Shown in pieces: positions 1-12,001 of a DNA stretch of 64,000 bases. A program made the translations under genes and the position numbers. The notes under the pieces were generated by a model that saw nothing but the letters and a program-made list of their open reading frames with translations, did no database searches and was not told where the DNA came from. Position 1 is the stretch's first letter, and each line of letters begins with the position of its first letter. Location of the stretch: assembly GCA_022836615.1 (NCBI GenBank), contig MU405318.1, positions 62,001 to 126,000 of the forward strand. The letters are read 5' to 3'. This DNA is from Annulohypoxylon bovei var. microspora (Eukaryota; Ascomycota; Sordariomycetes; Xylariales; Hypoxylaceae).

Positions 1-790
1 GAGATTTTGTCGCCTCTTACTTTTTGACATTGCCGCTACCGTTCCCTCCCTTCCCTTCCTATCATACCTAGTAGGCTAGTACCTATGGTTAGGTATTTTC
101 TTTGGGTTGTTTGGTATTGCTGTTATCGCTATCATTCTTGCTACCTATCTAAGTACCTATGTATTTTTATTGTTTTATTTTTATCTATTACAGGGCATAG
201 TTACCACTGTATTATAGAACACAGTCTTCACAGTCCCCCTAATACAGTACATATCTACAACTCTACAGTACCAGTGGTACAGCACTCCAGGGCTACATAC
301 AACGCTACTAGGTACAAAAAGCACTTGGACACAGTACCTCATATTAGGGATATACCCCTGGTAGTGAGCCATCAATCCATCCCCTCCCAAATTCGTCCAG
401 CGCTACCAGCGATTTTGCAGCGCACCACTCCGCTCACAGCACTGGACCTTTTCACCCCCCAAGGGTCAGGTTGCAGGTGATTTGATCGCGCTGAGCGCCC
501 ATGCCCCCCTTCTATTCTAAACACCCTATCCTCCCCCCCAACCACCGAAAATCTGCGACAGTACCAACTCTTGCACCGCGACAGCTCATCCACCTAAAAT
601 TTCCCTAATCGACTCGCGACGCGACTTTTTTTCCATTATCCATCGCGACACTCGTCGCCCGTGACACTATTATTATTCATTTACTATTATTTCATCTCAA
701 TGCACTCGTGGCTATTTCGCATGCATTTTTAAATTACTGACATTACCTGAATTATAGTCAGATGGGTTCCCATTTGCGACTCCATCCGTC
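1..790. other. Upstream region of the SWI1-like gene
   Basis: No convincing gene is seen. The stretch is pyrimidine-rich and probably holds the promoter and 5' untranslated region of the ARID gene that starts at 791. The open frames at 85-480 and on the reverse strand have low-complexity, unrelated compositions and no recognisable motif. Confidence 0.5.
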
Positions 791-3700
791 ATGAGCTCCT
801 GGATGAACGAGGCCGCTGCCGTCCAAAACCACAATGGCAACGGCTTCCCACATATGAACGACCCGAATAACATGGGAACGGGTGGAGGAATGGGCGGAGC
901 GCCGGGAGGCATGATGGACCCTTCGGCCTTTATGGCTAATCCTGCCCAGTTCAATCCCGTCGCTGCTGGCCAGTTTAACCCTCAGCAGATGGCCGCATTA
1001 CAGAATGGCCCGATGCGCAATGCCTCGCCCTCCTTCTCGAATCCCGCATATCAAACAAACCCCGTCATTCCCTCTAAACGACCTCGTCCTAGAGAAGACA
1101 GCATTGGCGCGTCTCCGCGACAAAACCCCAACATGCTACCGACGTCGCGCGCCGACACGCCTCAACAGTCTCCGTTCTCAGGCTTCCAACCGAATGCCAT
1201 GCAACAACCGCAGAATCCATCACAACCTCAGCATTATCCTCATCTACAACCCAATGGCTCAACTACCGCGTCCCCTTCTCCAATCATGGCCGGCAACCAG
1301 TTAAGGCCAGGAAGCGTACCGCAACGCGTCAATACCGCGTCACCTCATCCCTTCTCTCCAGCTTCTCAACAATTTGGTCCTCAGGCCTCACCCGTCCCAT
1401 CAGACCACGGCAATACTCCTCAACCAGGCATGTTTCAGCCAAACTTCCCTCAGGGCTACAATCCAGGATTCCCAGGCGCCCCATCTCCAGCCAGACCACC
1501 TTCCGCGCAAAACCCTATGGCGCAATCCATGATGCCTCAGTCGATGGGTCAGATGCCGCAACAGATGCCGCAGATGCACCCCGGGCAGATGCTCACTCCT
1601 CAGCACATACACCAGATGCAGATGCAAGCAGTACAAGCGTCGCAAGGACGCGTTCCGATGGATCAACAGAAGATCCTGTACCAGATGCGCTTGCAACAAC
1701 AGCTACACCAGGGCAACATGCCGATGAACGCGCAGATGCAAGCACAGCAGAACATGGCTCAAGGTCGAGGTATGATGCCTAAGCAACCGATGCAGATGCA
1801 GAACGGCCAGATGCATCCAGGCGTCATGCACCCTCAGCAACAACCGCAAGCGCCAATCGCGCGGGCAACCAATCCTGAGAGCTTCATCAAGAACCTAACG
1901 GCGTTCATGAATATGAAGCAACTTCCCTTGGAGGCGAATCCTGCTATCGAAGGCCGACCACTACACCTTCTACAACTTTTTCAGAATGTTTCCAAGTTTG
2001 GCGGATATCGGACTATTACCAGCCACAACCTCTGGATGCAGGTTGCCGCCTCAGTTGGCTTCAACCCGCAGCAGATTCCATCAGCTGCGAACCAAGTAAG
2101 GTCTATCTACGAACGGAATTTGCTGAAGTTCGAAGAGGCCTGGGCAATGCAACAACGAAGTCAGCATATGAAGCAGCAGTCAGGCGGGTCGGCAGGCATG
2201 CCTGGTGTACCAGGCCAAGGCGTACCACAAAGGATGGGCCAAATGCCACCTGGTCAACATATACAACCTCCACAGATCCCCCCCCAGATGCAACAGCCAC
2301 ATGCGCAGACACCCGTAAAGCAGATGCCGCCCGGAATACAGCAAGCAAACATCAACGGATATTCGACTCCGCAACAGCCTCGGATAGCCCAGCAACAGCA
2401 ACAACAATCCAACGCAGGTCAAGGGCACATGAGAGGTAACATGTCACGGAGTATCGATATGAGGCCAGTGTCCGAGTTTCCGATACAGTCGCCGGCCTCG
2501 GCCAGTAAAGGTGGTAGCATCTCTGTGCAGCCTCCGAATCAGCAGGCCGACGGTGCGCATACGAACGGCGCTGCGAACTTGCCTTTCCCCGGCCCGTTCT
2601 CGTCGGACCCTGACGAGTACGCACCGTGTTCTCGGGAGATGCCCTTCAACCTATACGGGGGCTTTGACCTCGAATCAATAGCCAAGCTAGGCAACGATCT
2701 GGAAAAATGGAGGCCGAATATGCCGCAACCCCAAGAACTCGGTAATATCGACCTCCATGCTCTTACAAAAAGCATCCAATGCGGTATACATGGTGAAGTA
2801 CGACTAGCTCTCGACACGCTCGGATCCGTAACACGCGCGGCAGAGTACATACCGACCCTGTCCATCGACCTGAGAGGCTGCGATGACCTGGTGGAGTCCC
2901 TCATAGATTGCGCCGAAGAGCAAGTCGACCTGCTTGCTGAAAAGGCAGATCCGGTCTCGGACGAGATAGATCTAACTTCCTACGAGGACGTTGTGAGAAG
3001 CTGTCGCCTCGAAGCTATGAGCCTGCACAAACCACACATATTTGGAGACGCCGACTACGAGCTCGAACACGCCGCAGATCGCCTACTAGCCATTACGACG
3101 ATCCTACGGAACTTCTCGTTTATGGAGGTAAACCAGCTGGTCCTTGCCGACGAGACGGTCGTCAAGTTTCTCTGCGGCGCGATACGATCTCTGGGTACGC
3201 ACGAGAACCTATTACGAGCTCCGAGGAATACGCTCGATTTCATGAAAGATGTCATAGTTTTATTATCTAATGTTGCTGGATCTATCGAGATACCCGGGCG
3301 GGAACAAGCGTTGTGTCTCCTTCAGTTTCTACTTGCTTTCGCTCCATCACCGGCCCCTTCTCTAACCACCGAACGCGTTGTGTTTTCGCCTTACGAACCC
3401 TCAGTTCACTTCTACCTACCACACGCCGTCGATTCCTTAGCGAAACTGCTAGCACGCGACGAGCCGAACAGGTCACACTATAAAATAATATTCGCTGCCG
3501 ACGCTGCCACCTCTTCTCCCCACGAACTTCTCACGCGGACCTTCGGCCTCGCCGTCTCACCCATCCCAGACCAGAACAAGGAGAGCCGCCCGGCGAACCT
3601 GCCGTCATTTGTCGAAGCGCGCAAAGCGCTGATGATGCAAGGCTTGCTCGCCGCGGACATTATCGCTCAGCTTGCCCCGGGATACGAGTCGGGGGTAACG

Positions 3701-4033
3701 CGGGCCTGGCTCTCGTCCGGGGAGGGATTCGCGCAGAATCTTTTCCGACTTATCCGCACGCTCTGCACGCAGGCGGAACCTACACCCCGCGGGGGCGCCA
3801 ACGCCAGGACTCAACCGCGCGAAGACATAGACATCCTCTACATAATTACCTGCGGCGTATCTACGTTGAAGAGGCTCGGCGAGAAGGCGAGAGACCCCAA
3901 CAACCCGGCCAGCATTCCGCCGAATGCTCTTCCGACAAGGGAGAGCCTCTTCGGGGCCTTGCAGAGCCTCAAGAGCCCCAAGTGGACATTATTATTGAAC
4001 CAACTGAGTACCTACGCGGGGCTGGAAGGCTGA
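791..4033 (+). CDS. SWI1: ARID-domain SWI/SNF chromatin remodelling subunit (Swi1-like)
   Basis: A single uninterrupted exon encodes 1080 residues. The first ~350 residues are rich in Met, Gln, Pro and Asn (MQMQ, QMPQQMPQM runs), as in activator-binding subunits. An ARID/BRIGHT DNA-binding domain follows at about residues 358-450, including SFIKNLTAFMNMK, GRPLHLLQLFQNVSKFGGY and VRSIYERNLLKFEEAW. A second Q-rich linker leads to a conserved, helical C-terminal half (about 620-1080), as in fungal Swi1 proteins. In yeast, Swi1 is a core SWI/SNF subunit that remodels nucleosomes at promoters in the nucleus. The start ATG is the first in a frame with no upstream extension. The order (Q-rich, ARID, long helical C-terminus) favours Swi1 over Rsc9, which lacks the long Q-rich N-terminus. 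The family call is firm; the one-exon structure of 3.2 kb is seen directly. Confidence 0.92.
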   Translation: MSSWMNEAAAVQNHNGNGFPHMNDPNNMGTGGGMGGAPGGMMDPSAFMANPAQFNPVAAGQFNPQQMAALQNGPMRNASPSFSNPAYQTNPVIPSKRPRPREDSIGASPRQNPNMLPTSRADTPQQSPFSGFQPNAMQQPQNPSQPQHYPHLQPNGSTTASPSPIMAGNQLRPGSVPQRVNTASPHPFSPASQQFGPQASPVPSDHGNTPQPGMFQPNFPQGYNPGFPGAPSPARPPSAQNPMAQSMMPQSMGQMPQQMPQMHPGQMLTPQHIHQMQMQAVQASQGRVPMDQQKILYQMRLQQQLHQGNMPMNAQMQAQQNMAQGRGMMPKQPMQMQNGQMHPGVMHPQQQPQAPIARATNPESFIKNLTAFMNMKQLPLEANPAIEGRPLHLLQLFQNVSKFGGYRTITSHNLWMQVAASVGFNPQQIPSAANQVRSIYERNLLKFEEAWAMQQRSQHMKQQSGGSAGMPGVPGQGVPQRMGQMPPGQHIQPPQIPPQMQQPHAQTPVKQMPPGIQQANINGYSTPQQPRIAQQQQQQSNAGQGHMRGNMSRSIDMRPVSEFPIQSPASASKGGSISVQPPNQQADGAHTNGAANLPFPGPFSSDPDEYAPCSREMPFNLYGGFDLESIAKLGNDLEKWRPNMPQPQELGNIDLHALTKSIQCGIHGEVRLALDTLGSVTRAAEYIPTLSIDLRGCDDLVESLIDCAEEQVDLLAEKADPVSDEIDLTSYEDVVRSCRLEAMSLHKPHIFGDADYELEHAADRLLAITTILRNFSFMEVNQLVLADETVVKFLCGAIRSLGTHENLLRAPRNTLDFMKDVIVLLSNVAGSIEIPGREQALCLLQFLLAFAPSPAPSLTTERVVFSPYEPSVHFYLPHAVDSLAKLLARDEPNRSHYKIIFAADAATSSPHELLTRTFGLAVSPIPDQNKESRPANLPSFVEARKALMMQGLLAADIIAQLAPGYESGVTRAWLSSGEGFAQNLFRLIRTLCTQAEPTPRGGANARTQPREDIDILYIITCGVSTLKRLGEKARDPNNPASIPPNALPTRESLFGALQSLKSPKWTLLLNQLSTYAGLEG

Positions 4034-5080
4034 GGGTATGAGATACGCGCCTATGTAGACGACAGTCTTAAGTAGTTCGACGAGCGGGAGAGTAGCGGCT
4101 CGAGCAGGATAGGTTCATTAAATACGAAGCCACTATCCAGGAAACGGGTCGTGCGGATCTCAGAGTGGTAAGCGGAGACTAGGCTCAAACACTCGAGGCC
4201 CTATTCGGAGCGAGGCGTTCAGGAATTAGATGGCCAGCATGGGATGTACAAAGTAGCCCAACATAAAGGAGATGTATAAATGTGTAGATTATGTGTTATG
4301 GGCCCAACGTACAATTGCAAAGCATGCTCAAAAGACGCATCTTATCTTTCAGCTATGGGGATTCCCCAGATATCTTAGAAATTGCCTGAGTGATGTGAAT
4401 TAAGGGTTTAGCATGGCGATAGAGCTGCATTGATCCAGTTCTTCCGATGAGAACTCACATAGTTTTTAAGTACTAGATATGTACTAGATATGCACTATAG
4501 AACTCCGGCCCCTTCGTCGACGCCTTGTCCACATACCTTGAGGTGGGTTGGTAGGTGATCCATGACAAATACTCTTCCCGAGTTGGCTGATGTCGCCTGA
4601 ACATCCGCAAAACTATGTATTATATCAAAGCCATACAAAACGACGCGTATATATGTATGTCCCTTCTTAGGTAGATAAGTGGATATGTAACTTGAACGGA
4701 TTACAGGAACAATCACCGTTTAACCGGGGCTAGAATCTCGAATAGCATAGTCTTATATGGCAATGTATGATTGCAATAAGGTAGGTCAACGGTATGAATT
4801 ACTTGTGTATAAGAGAATAACCTGTATGTAAGGCTTATCCTCGCAGACCAGACACAGACACAGGCAAATTAACGTCAATGGAACCGTCATAAGAAAAAGT
4901 CCTTTCGAGAAAAAATGACAGAACCAGTTCTGTTTTATATTATTCTACTAGGCTTCCTTTCTTTCATTCATTTCACTCTAGATGCCCTACCGGATTCAGT
5001 GACGGGTATCATCCTCCTCACGGGGCTCCTTCTTCTTGTTCTTCTTGTTCTTCTCCTTCCTTCTTCCCCCGCCCCGCCCC
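4034..5080. other. Intergenic region between convergent genes
   Basis: About 1 kb between the 3' ends of the SWI1-like gene and the small membrane-protein gene. It should contain both 3' untranslated regions. No further gene, tRNA or repeat family was recognised. Confidence 0.45.
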
Positions 5081-5713
5081 TCATAACTGGCTCGTCGGCT
5101 CGACGGCCTTCATGCCGTGGGCGGTGTCGTCGGGCCGCGGCCGGTAGGCGTCGGGGTTGCCGCGGATGGAGCGCGCCAGCGACTTCAGCGAGTCCCGGCG
5201 ACCCGGCGGCGGCGGCAGGTGGTCGGCGTCGTCCGGGCCCACGCTCGGCTGGCGGTACGCGTTCTTGGGCCGCGGCGGCGCGCCGCTCGACGGCATCGGC
5301 GCGATGCCGTAGTCCTCGAGCTCCTGCTGGCTCTTCGGCCACTCTTGCGCGTCGCGCCGCGACCGCCGCAGGTGGAAGAATATTAGCGTCGAGATCGTGC
5401 CGACTGCTAGGATGCCGCTGTTTGTGAGGTCTGTGGTTAGTTACTTGGACTTGGGGTTTTTTTTTTTGAGGGGGTGGACTGGACTGGACTGGATTGGATT
5501 GGATTGAATGTGGTAGACTTACCCGATCACGCTAAGGATGATGGTGGTCGTGTTGCTGGCCGCTTCGGGCTTCTCGCAGAGGTCGATGTTGGGCTGCGGG
5601 TGGCATTTGGCGTAGGTCTCGTCGTCGTCGCGGGTCGTCAGGAGGTGTAGGATCGCTCGGGCGAAGTGCGACGACGACGACGATGCCGCCTGGTCAGCTG
5701 GAAGAGGGCTCAT
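5081..5713 (-). CDS. Small single-pass membrane protein, uncharacterised fungal family
   Basis: Two exons, 5713-5523 and 5417-5081, give 175 residues. The intron has a GTAAGT donor (5522) and a CAG acceptor (5418) and restores the frame exactly (phase 2). The N-terminal ~50 residues are Ser-rich (SSSSS) with two Cys. One hydrophobic segment at about residues 54-77 spans the splice junction (TTTIILSVIGG then ILAVGTISTLIFF). It is followed by HLRRSRRD, a basic stop-transfer patch. The cytoplasmic tail is Pro-, Gly- and Arg-rich (PPRPKNAYRQPS, RDSLKSLARSIRGNPDAYRPR). This looks like a conserved Pezizomycotina protein of unknown function. The intron contains a run of pentanucleotide TGGAC/TGGAT units at about 5475-5509. 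I do not assign a function. Confidence 0.75.
5475..5509. repeat. Pentanucleotide microsatellite inside an intron
   Basis: Roughly seven 5-base units change from TGGAC to TGGAT and then TGAAT. They lie within the single intron of the small membrane-protein gene, next to a T-rich run. Direct observation. Confidence 0.8.
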
Positions 5714-7841
5714 GGTGCGAATGCGGTATGCTGCGGTCTCGATGATGCAATGGCGAAATCCAATTCCGACGACGTTCCTGCTTCCCGATCGTCCTCTGCA
5801 TTACCCAATTGATTGTTCAAGTAGGTAGATTCGGATGTTGCCGAACACGCGAGCTGGAACTAAACTAATGTGATCCCGGCGTGGCGTGATGTTGTTGTTG
5901 TTGTTGTTTGCTTGTTCGTATTTGTTCCTCGGGGAAAATGAAAGTACGGTAGTTGGTTCCGAAAGAGCAAACAGCTAGAAAGGAATGGACAGGTTGGGTT
6001 GGGATGAAATGGCGTCGTCGCATGAAAGGAGTGAATGGAAGAATGAATGAATGAATAACTAGAGAGAAAAGATAGTTAGTATGAGTGTATGAGTAGATAC
6101 GGTAACTACAAGGAGGCACAGCCCATGATACACAATGTTTCAGTGGGAGATGGGCGCGCATCAACGAGACCCCTGACGATCCAATTGAAATCATACGTAG
6201 GACCCTTTCGACGTTGCATCTTGATAGGCAATGAGCCGGGGTACGACATGTGACGGTACAATATTGTACAATACAAAGTACAGTCTAGATTGATCTATTT
6301 GACTGTGACATATTACTGTGTTCGTGATTCACAACCACGGGCTGCACGGGTTACAGTATGTATTGTACAACTTCACTTTACAATTTTATACTACCAGGTA
6401 TTAGTCAATCGATCATTGTCATAATATTTAAATAGGTGCCTAGGTACACACATTGAAAAACATGATCTCGAGTATATGAATCATAGGTATTGAAAATATT
6501 TTGTTAGTTTTAATACGTTTAATACGTACTAAGTTACCATTGATGTTTTATGATTAAAATGCTTTGCGGTGTAAATATGTCTTAGCCTATACCTAGGTAG
6601 GCAGGTCGGTATAAAGCAGTGGAAAAAGTGGCTGATTGAAGATTTGAAGATCAATCAAGGTATTAATATATTACATAAGACTTCACCCAAGTCATTTTTC
6701 CGTTTTTCGTTGTCCTAAATGACTATGCGCTGAAGATATACTTCAATGTACACTAAGTTGAAGGTGTGTTTGTGGAATCTAGGGGCGATCCCGAGTCTTG
6801 ATAGCTCGAACATCACGATAAAGATGATCGACATGGCTGACGGCTTAAGACCTTGAATCCATTTGTAATATTTACGTTAGTAAGGGATGAATTGACTAAC
6901 ACGCTTCACGAATTATAAAAAGTTGATTTGATTTAGGTATTTGTATAATATCTTACTTACATGTTAGCCATTGAAAATAGGGCGTCAGTAATCGTAGGGT
7001 TACTAGTCCGCGCAATACGAGAATAATTTGGGGATATCACGGAGATGATCTGGATCGGGATCATGGAGTGTCGGAAAGACTCAGTCCCCGACAGAGTGTC
7101 TTCGTTTAACTACCTAGAGAACAGCTAGTTACCTATGAATTTATTATATATTGTGTAAATTTACATACATTACCTTATACAGCATATTCGTCGTAAGAAC
7201 CACATGTAACAACGGCAACGGTTATAACTTGCGGGCCTTCGAGGGCGGAAAATAGCTGTGTCGGGATTGTCTCGTCGGGTCTTATATGCGGAATTATCAA
7301 TGTCTCACCGCAGCGGTATTGTACGGCTAGGTCAGCAATGACTCGGCAAGCAAATGTCCACACAGCCAACCGGAACCGGGAATCTATCACCTCGACGGTA
7401 CCCGTGACGGGGCGCTTACATTAGTGAAAGTCTGATAGGTGGCAGAGTTGGTGTGCTGGATAAGGTCAACTAATAAGCGTCGAGCTGAGGAGGCTCTGAA
7501 GCTTCCGTCGTTAACCGTGCCGCTCTTGGTCTTCCCGATCAGGCAAGTATACGACGTCAGGAAACGTCAAGTCTCCATAGTCTCGGTACACCGACGTGTA
7601 AGTACCCTACCGCGAAAAGCCGAAGCTTTCACTTCTACGATAATAACTTATAACATTAAACTCTTATAATATATAGTATGCCAGGTGAGAATTTAGAATT
7701 TAGAAAAATGTGGTAGAAAGAAATGATAACGACCGCGCGGGCACATAATGAAGCTATAAGTTAATGCTGCGATAAGCAGACAGATCCATGTGATAATATC
7801 GCCAGTGACCTACTTAGACGAGAGGAATAGTAACGACGGGA
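5714..7841. other. AT-rich divergent intergenic region
   Basis: 2.1 kb between the divergent membrane-protein and P450 genes. The part nearest 5714 (to about 6200) probably holds the 5' leader of the minus-strand gene. 6240-7150 is AT-rich with CCTAGG-type motifs and two TTGTACAA-centred sequences (6256-6269 and about 6359-6368). The 7173-7640 part is less AT-rich and contains broken minus-strand open frames, described under findings. No intact gene is supported. Confidence 0.45.
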
Positions 7842-9636
7842 ATGATCATCATGATATCCGGGGTTAATCTAACGTATCTTGCGTCCGGTGCCGCTGCACT
7901 GGCGCTGATCTATGTGAGATAAACAAACCCGAACTCTCACACTGAGCTTCGTCAACTAACTAATATCTACTAGACCCTCGGAATTGTAACTTATCGTCTA
8001 TTTTTTCATCCATTGGCTAAATATCCAGGCCCGTTTATAGCAAAGGTCACAGATATCTACCAGCTATATCATGCTTGGAAAGGAGACCGACATCTGGAGT
8101 TTTGGCGGCTACACGAGAAATATGGCAAGGTCGTGCGATTCGGTCCTAACAGTGTCTCGTTTAACTCGAACACCGCCTTGAAGGACATATATGGCTTTAA
8201 GTCCAACGTGCGGAAGGCCGAATTCTACGATGCCTTCGTCCACCCGGCGCCTAACACCCATAACACGAGAGACAAAACCCTACATGCTCGGAAGAGGAGA
8301 GTCCTGTCCCAGGCGTTCTCAGATTCTGCCGTTAAGCAGATGGAGAAGTATATTCTGGCCAATGTGCGGTCCTTCTGCGAGCAAATCGGGCTCGGTGCCA
8401 GTGACGAGCAGAAGGGATGGACTGTCGCTAAGAACATGGCCGACTGGTGTAACTATCTCGCCATGGATATTCTCGGAGACTTGTGCTTCGGCAAGGCCTT
8501 CCATATGCTAGAACGGCCTGACAACCGATACGCACTTGAGCTTGTATCGCTTGCGACTACTAGACACCTAATCGTAAGTAGCCAGTCACCCTTAATCGAA
8601 TATTCACCTAGATTGACTATAGCCTTGCTGACAACACTAGTGCGGAACTATGTCTCTGGTTGGCAAACTTCATCTCGACAAGGTCCTATTCCACAGGATC
8701 GCCACGGGCCGAGCAAAATACATGGCGTACAGCAAAGCCCAGCTGACGGAGCGCACAAAGCTTGGCGACGACACGGATCGTCGCGACTTTTTCTACCACT
8801 TGCTGAAGGCAAGAGATCCCGAAACCGGAACTGGGTTCTCGACGCCGGAGCTGTGGGGAGAATCAAACCTGCTGTAAGTATTGAATTTGATAATCATCGC
8901 AAAAACACACACAAAAACACAAACGACTAACGTTACTGTTAGTATCATAGCAGGGAGCGACACAACGTCGACCGCTATGGCCGCAGCACTGTTCTATCTC
9001 GTCCGTAGCCAAGCATCGCTGCAAAAGGCCAGCGAAGAAGTCCGGGCGAAATTTGGCGACGTGGAAGAGATCTGCCAAGGCCAGGCGCTGAACTCGTGCA
9101 CCTATCTCCGGGCATGCATCGACGAAGCGATGCGCATGTCTCCATCCGTGGGCGGAATCTTACCCCGCGAAGTTCTGAAAGGCGGCACCACGATCGACGG
9201 CGAGTTTATCCCCGAAGGAATCGTCGTCGGCACTCCCCACTACACCGTCCAGCACAATCCGGCATACTACCCTCGACCGTTCTCGTACGTGCCGGAACGC
9301 TGGATCGTGGGTTCGTACAAGAGCTTTGGCGGCTATGACGGAAACGACGGAAACGCCGTGACCGAACAGGACGTGACGCTGGCGCAGAGCGCTTTCTGTC
9401 CTTTCTCGGTCGGACCTCGAGGGTGTATTGGGAAGGGTTTGGCATACATCGAGATGATGACGACGTTGGCTAGAGTGCTGTATATGTATGACCTGCGCAA
9501 GTCGGCTGGCTTTGACCCTGCTGAGGGTAATCCTGATCTTGAATGGGGGCGAAGGCGCGTGGACGAATTCCAGCTCATCGATCAATTCACAAGTTTGAAA
9601 GATGGACCGATGGTTGAATTCAGGAAGCGCACTTAA
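7842..9636 (+). CDS. Cytochrome P450 monooxygenase
   Basis: Four exons (7842-7913, 7974-8573, 8641-8873, 8943-9636) join in frame to 532 residues. All introns are GT-AG and 60-69 bases long. The N-terminus has a membrane anchor followed by the hinge FFHPLAKYPGPF (about residues 34-45). The I-helix oxygen-binding motif AGSDTT is at about 305-310 and spans exon 4's start. The K-helix EAMR (ExxR) is at 363-366, PERW at 419-422, and the haem loop FSVGPRGCIG at 456-465 with Cys463 as thiolate ligand. It is an ER-bound microsomal P450 needing CPR reductase. The substrate is unknown. The YRLFFHPLAKYPGP style is common to fungal CYP clans that act on secondary metabolites and xenobiotics. No polyketide, peptide or terpene synthase lies nearby, so it looks like an orphan P450. 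All key residues are present. Confidence 0.93.
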
Positions 9637-10557
9637 GAGGCTGGCGCTCCCAAGTGGGAGGGTAAGACCGAGACGTAGTTAGTTTATAGGCCGTGATAGG
9701 TGGCAATTTCTTCCCCCTAAAGGCGATTGACGTCGTATGCAATTCCAAGTTATCAGCTGGAGGTCTACTTCGATATTGGCATGTGCTTTAAGGGTCCTGG
9801 AAGGCAATTTACGCGCAGTTTCGGTTGTATCTAGAGCTTGGGATTGGAACCTTAGCCTTTAGGGCCTCTCTTTCATTCGCGCTCTTATAACGAATGACGC
9901 TAGCTGCTTTCTTAAAGAGAATTAAGTCGGTACTTGAATATTTGACGATTGATTGTGCTGGGGTTAGCTGGGTCGAATCGGTTCTAGCCAAGATCAGAAT
10001 CCCACTGGAGGAAACTTCACGATCACTGGCTGAGAAATATGGATGTGGGGATAATCTGCCGGCAATCTGGATGAAGACGGCGGGAATATTCGTATTTTCT
10101 CCATCGCCGCGCCCACCTTGGCACTGACAAGACGTATCCTAGCAGCCCGGTCCCCCACCTTTTATGATCATTCAAGCCCTCTTCGTCCCTGAGCGAATGC
10201 TACGTAGCCTGTGATCATAAGATAAAGACCCCATCAGTCGCAACCTGAGAGGTGGTGAAAACTCGGGCCGCTCGGACGGATGTTTCCACGAGTTATCTAA
10301 GCTTGATTTTGCCCCGGTTCGTCGGTCTCGTGAAGATATGCACATCCAAGTTTCTCATGACGTTCTGGAGCACCGCCAACAATATCCTCGGATGGTACCT
10401 AAGCTCTTAAAATAGGCAGCGGTACCTCACGAAGTGCTTCCGCAATGGGGACTCCCTTGGCAGACTGCATCGCATATAATCTGCCATCTCCCATGGGATC
10501 CGGTGCCTTGCAGTGGGTGACATGATCGTCTCTGTGTGAAGTGCGCAATTCGTCATA
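9637..10557. other. Intergenic region, probable GH5 promoter
   Basis: 0.9 kb between two plus-strand genes. It should carry the P450 3' end and the GH5 promoter. A CCCCAC at 10153-10158 matches the reverse of the CreA/Cre1 carbon-repression consensus (SYGGRG), but such a short site is expected by chance. No gene is seen. Confidence 0.4.
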
Positions 10558-12001
10558 ATGCGTTCTTCTATCGTGTCTTTGCTTGCCTTGGGCGGCAGTC
10601 TATTCCAATCCTTCTCCTGGGCTTCTCCGCTGAAGGTAGACAATGAGATTCGGGCTGCCAGCTGGCCATTTGGTCCGCTAGTCACGTCCGGGCGTGACAT
10701 GAAAAATACGCAAGGAGGAAACGTCGTCTACGCCGGAGCTAATTGGCCAGGCCATAGCGAAGTGATGATCCCAGATGGACTGCAATATCAGTCTATCGAG
10801 ACCATCGTCACAAAGATTAAGAGTGCCGGTATGAACGCCATTCGTCTGACGTACGCCATCCAGATGATAGACGAGATCTACGCCAACAACGGCCAGGACA
10901 CGACCGTAAAGGCGTCATTCACCCAAGCACTTGGATCGACGAACGGACCTACAGTTTACAGCCAGTTCCTCGCGAAGAACCCTTCTTTCGATGACAGCAC
11001 CACCCGTCTACAGGTCTTCGACGCCGTTGCGGCAGAATGCCTCAAGCAGAATGTCTTCGTCCACTTAGACAACCATATGTCCAAGGCCACCTGGTGCTGC
11101 TCGACAGGTGATGGCAATTCTTGGTTCGGAGATACGTACTACAGTATGTACCAGAGCGTTTCCTACAAAATTCGGCATCTCTTTTCTTAACCTGCGAGGT
11201 TAAGTCTTCACTGGTGTTTCCTCTTTTTCGAAGGATTGACTACTTTGAGGTTTTGAGTTTCCACCTACGCACCTAGCTAACAGAAACGCAGACGTGGACA
11301 ACTGGACTAGAGGTCTCGCGTATATGGCAAACCACGGGAAAAACTGGCCGGCGCTGACTTCGATGTCTCTGCGCAACGAGCTCCGCACGCCGGACGACAA
11401 CGCAACGCTCGAGAGCCAATCGTACAACTGGCGCGACTGGTACACCAACATCAAGAAGGGCACGGACGCGATCAACGCGGCCAACCCGGATCTGCTCATC
11501 TTCCTCTCGGGCCTGGACTTCGACACGTACGTCACGCCGGTAGTCCAGGGCACGGCCCTGACGCCGTCGAGCGACAAGTTCAGCACGGCCGACTTCGAGG
11601 GGTACACGAACAAGCTCGTGCTGGAGATCCACAACTACCAGAACAGCGCGACCAGCTGCAGCAGCCTCCAGGGCTCGCTGTACAACAGCGGCTTCCAGGC
11701 GATGCACGCGGACGACTCGGCCACGGCCAACGTGTTCCCCGTGCTGCTGACCGAGTTCGGGTTCGACATGACCGGGAGCGCGTGGCAGGGGACGTACGCG
11801 ACCTGCATCGCGAGCTACCTGTCGGCGCAGAAGGCCGGCTGGTTCATCTGGGTCATCGCGGGTAGCTACTACATCCGCTCCGGCACGCAGGACTTCGAGG
11901 AGACCTGGGGGCTTCTGAATCACGACTGGTCAGATTGGAGGTCGTCGGCGTATGTCTCGGGAGGACTGAAGCCTCTTGCTGAGGCTACCGCGCAAGGATG
12001 A
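10558..12001 (+). CDS. Secreted glycoside hydrolase family 5 protein
   Basis: Two exons, 10558-11143 and 11292-12001, separated by a 148-base intron (GTATGT ... CGCAG), give 431 residues. Residues 1-22 form a signal peptide (MRSSIVSLLALGGSLF, ending near WAS). The catalytic domain shows the GH5 layout: the strand GMNAIRLTYAIQ, the substrate-side motif VFVHLDNHMSKATWCC, the acid/base Glu225 in SLRNEL and the nucleophile Glu350 in LLTEFGFD. GH5 enzymes cleave beta-linked polysaccharides with retention of configuration; the usual cellulase NEP is NEL here, so a true endoglucanase call is not safe. The enzyme should act outside the cell on plant or fungal wall glucans or related glycosides. Exon 2 is markedly more GC-rich at third positions than exon 1. 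The model is well supported by the frame across the junction (YYNVDNWTRG). Confidence 0.9.

Noticed and set aside
5865..6194. 109-codon minus-strand open frame upstream of the small membrane-protein gene
   Set aside because: Low-complexity (Gln run, Tyr/Thr/Phe-rich), in the likely 5' leader and promoter of that gene; no coding features.
7842..12001. P450 and GH5 as part of a secondary-metabolite cluster
   Set aside because: No polyketide synthase, peptide synthetase, terpene synthase, prenyltransferase or cluster regulator is next to them; flanking genes are housekeeping.
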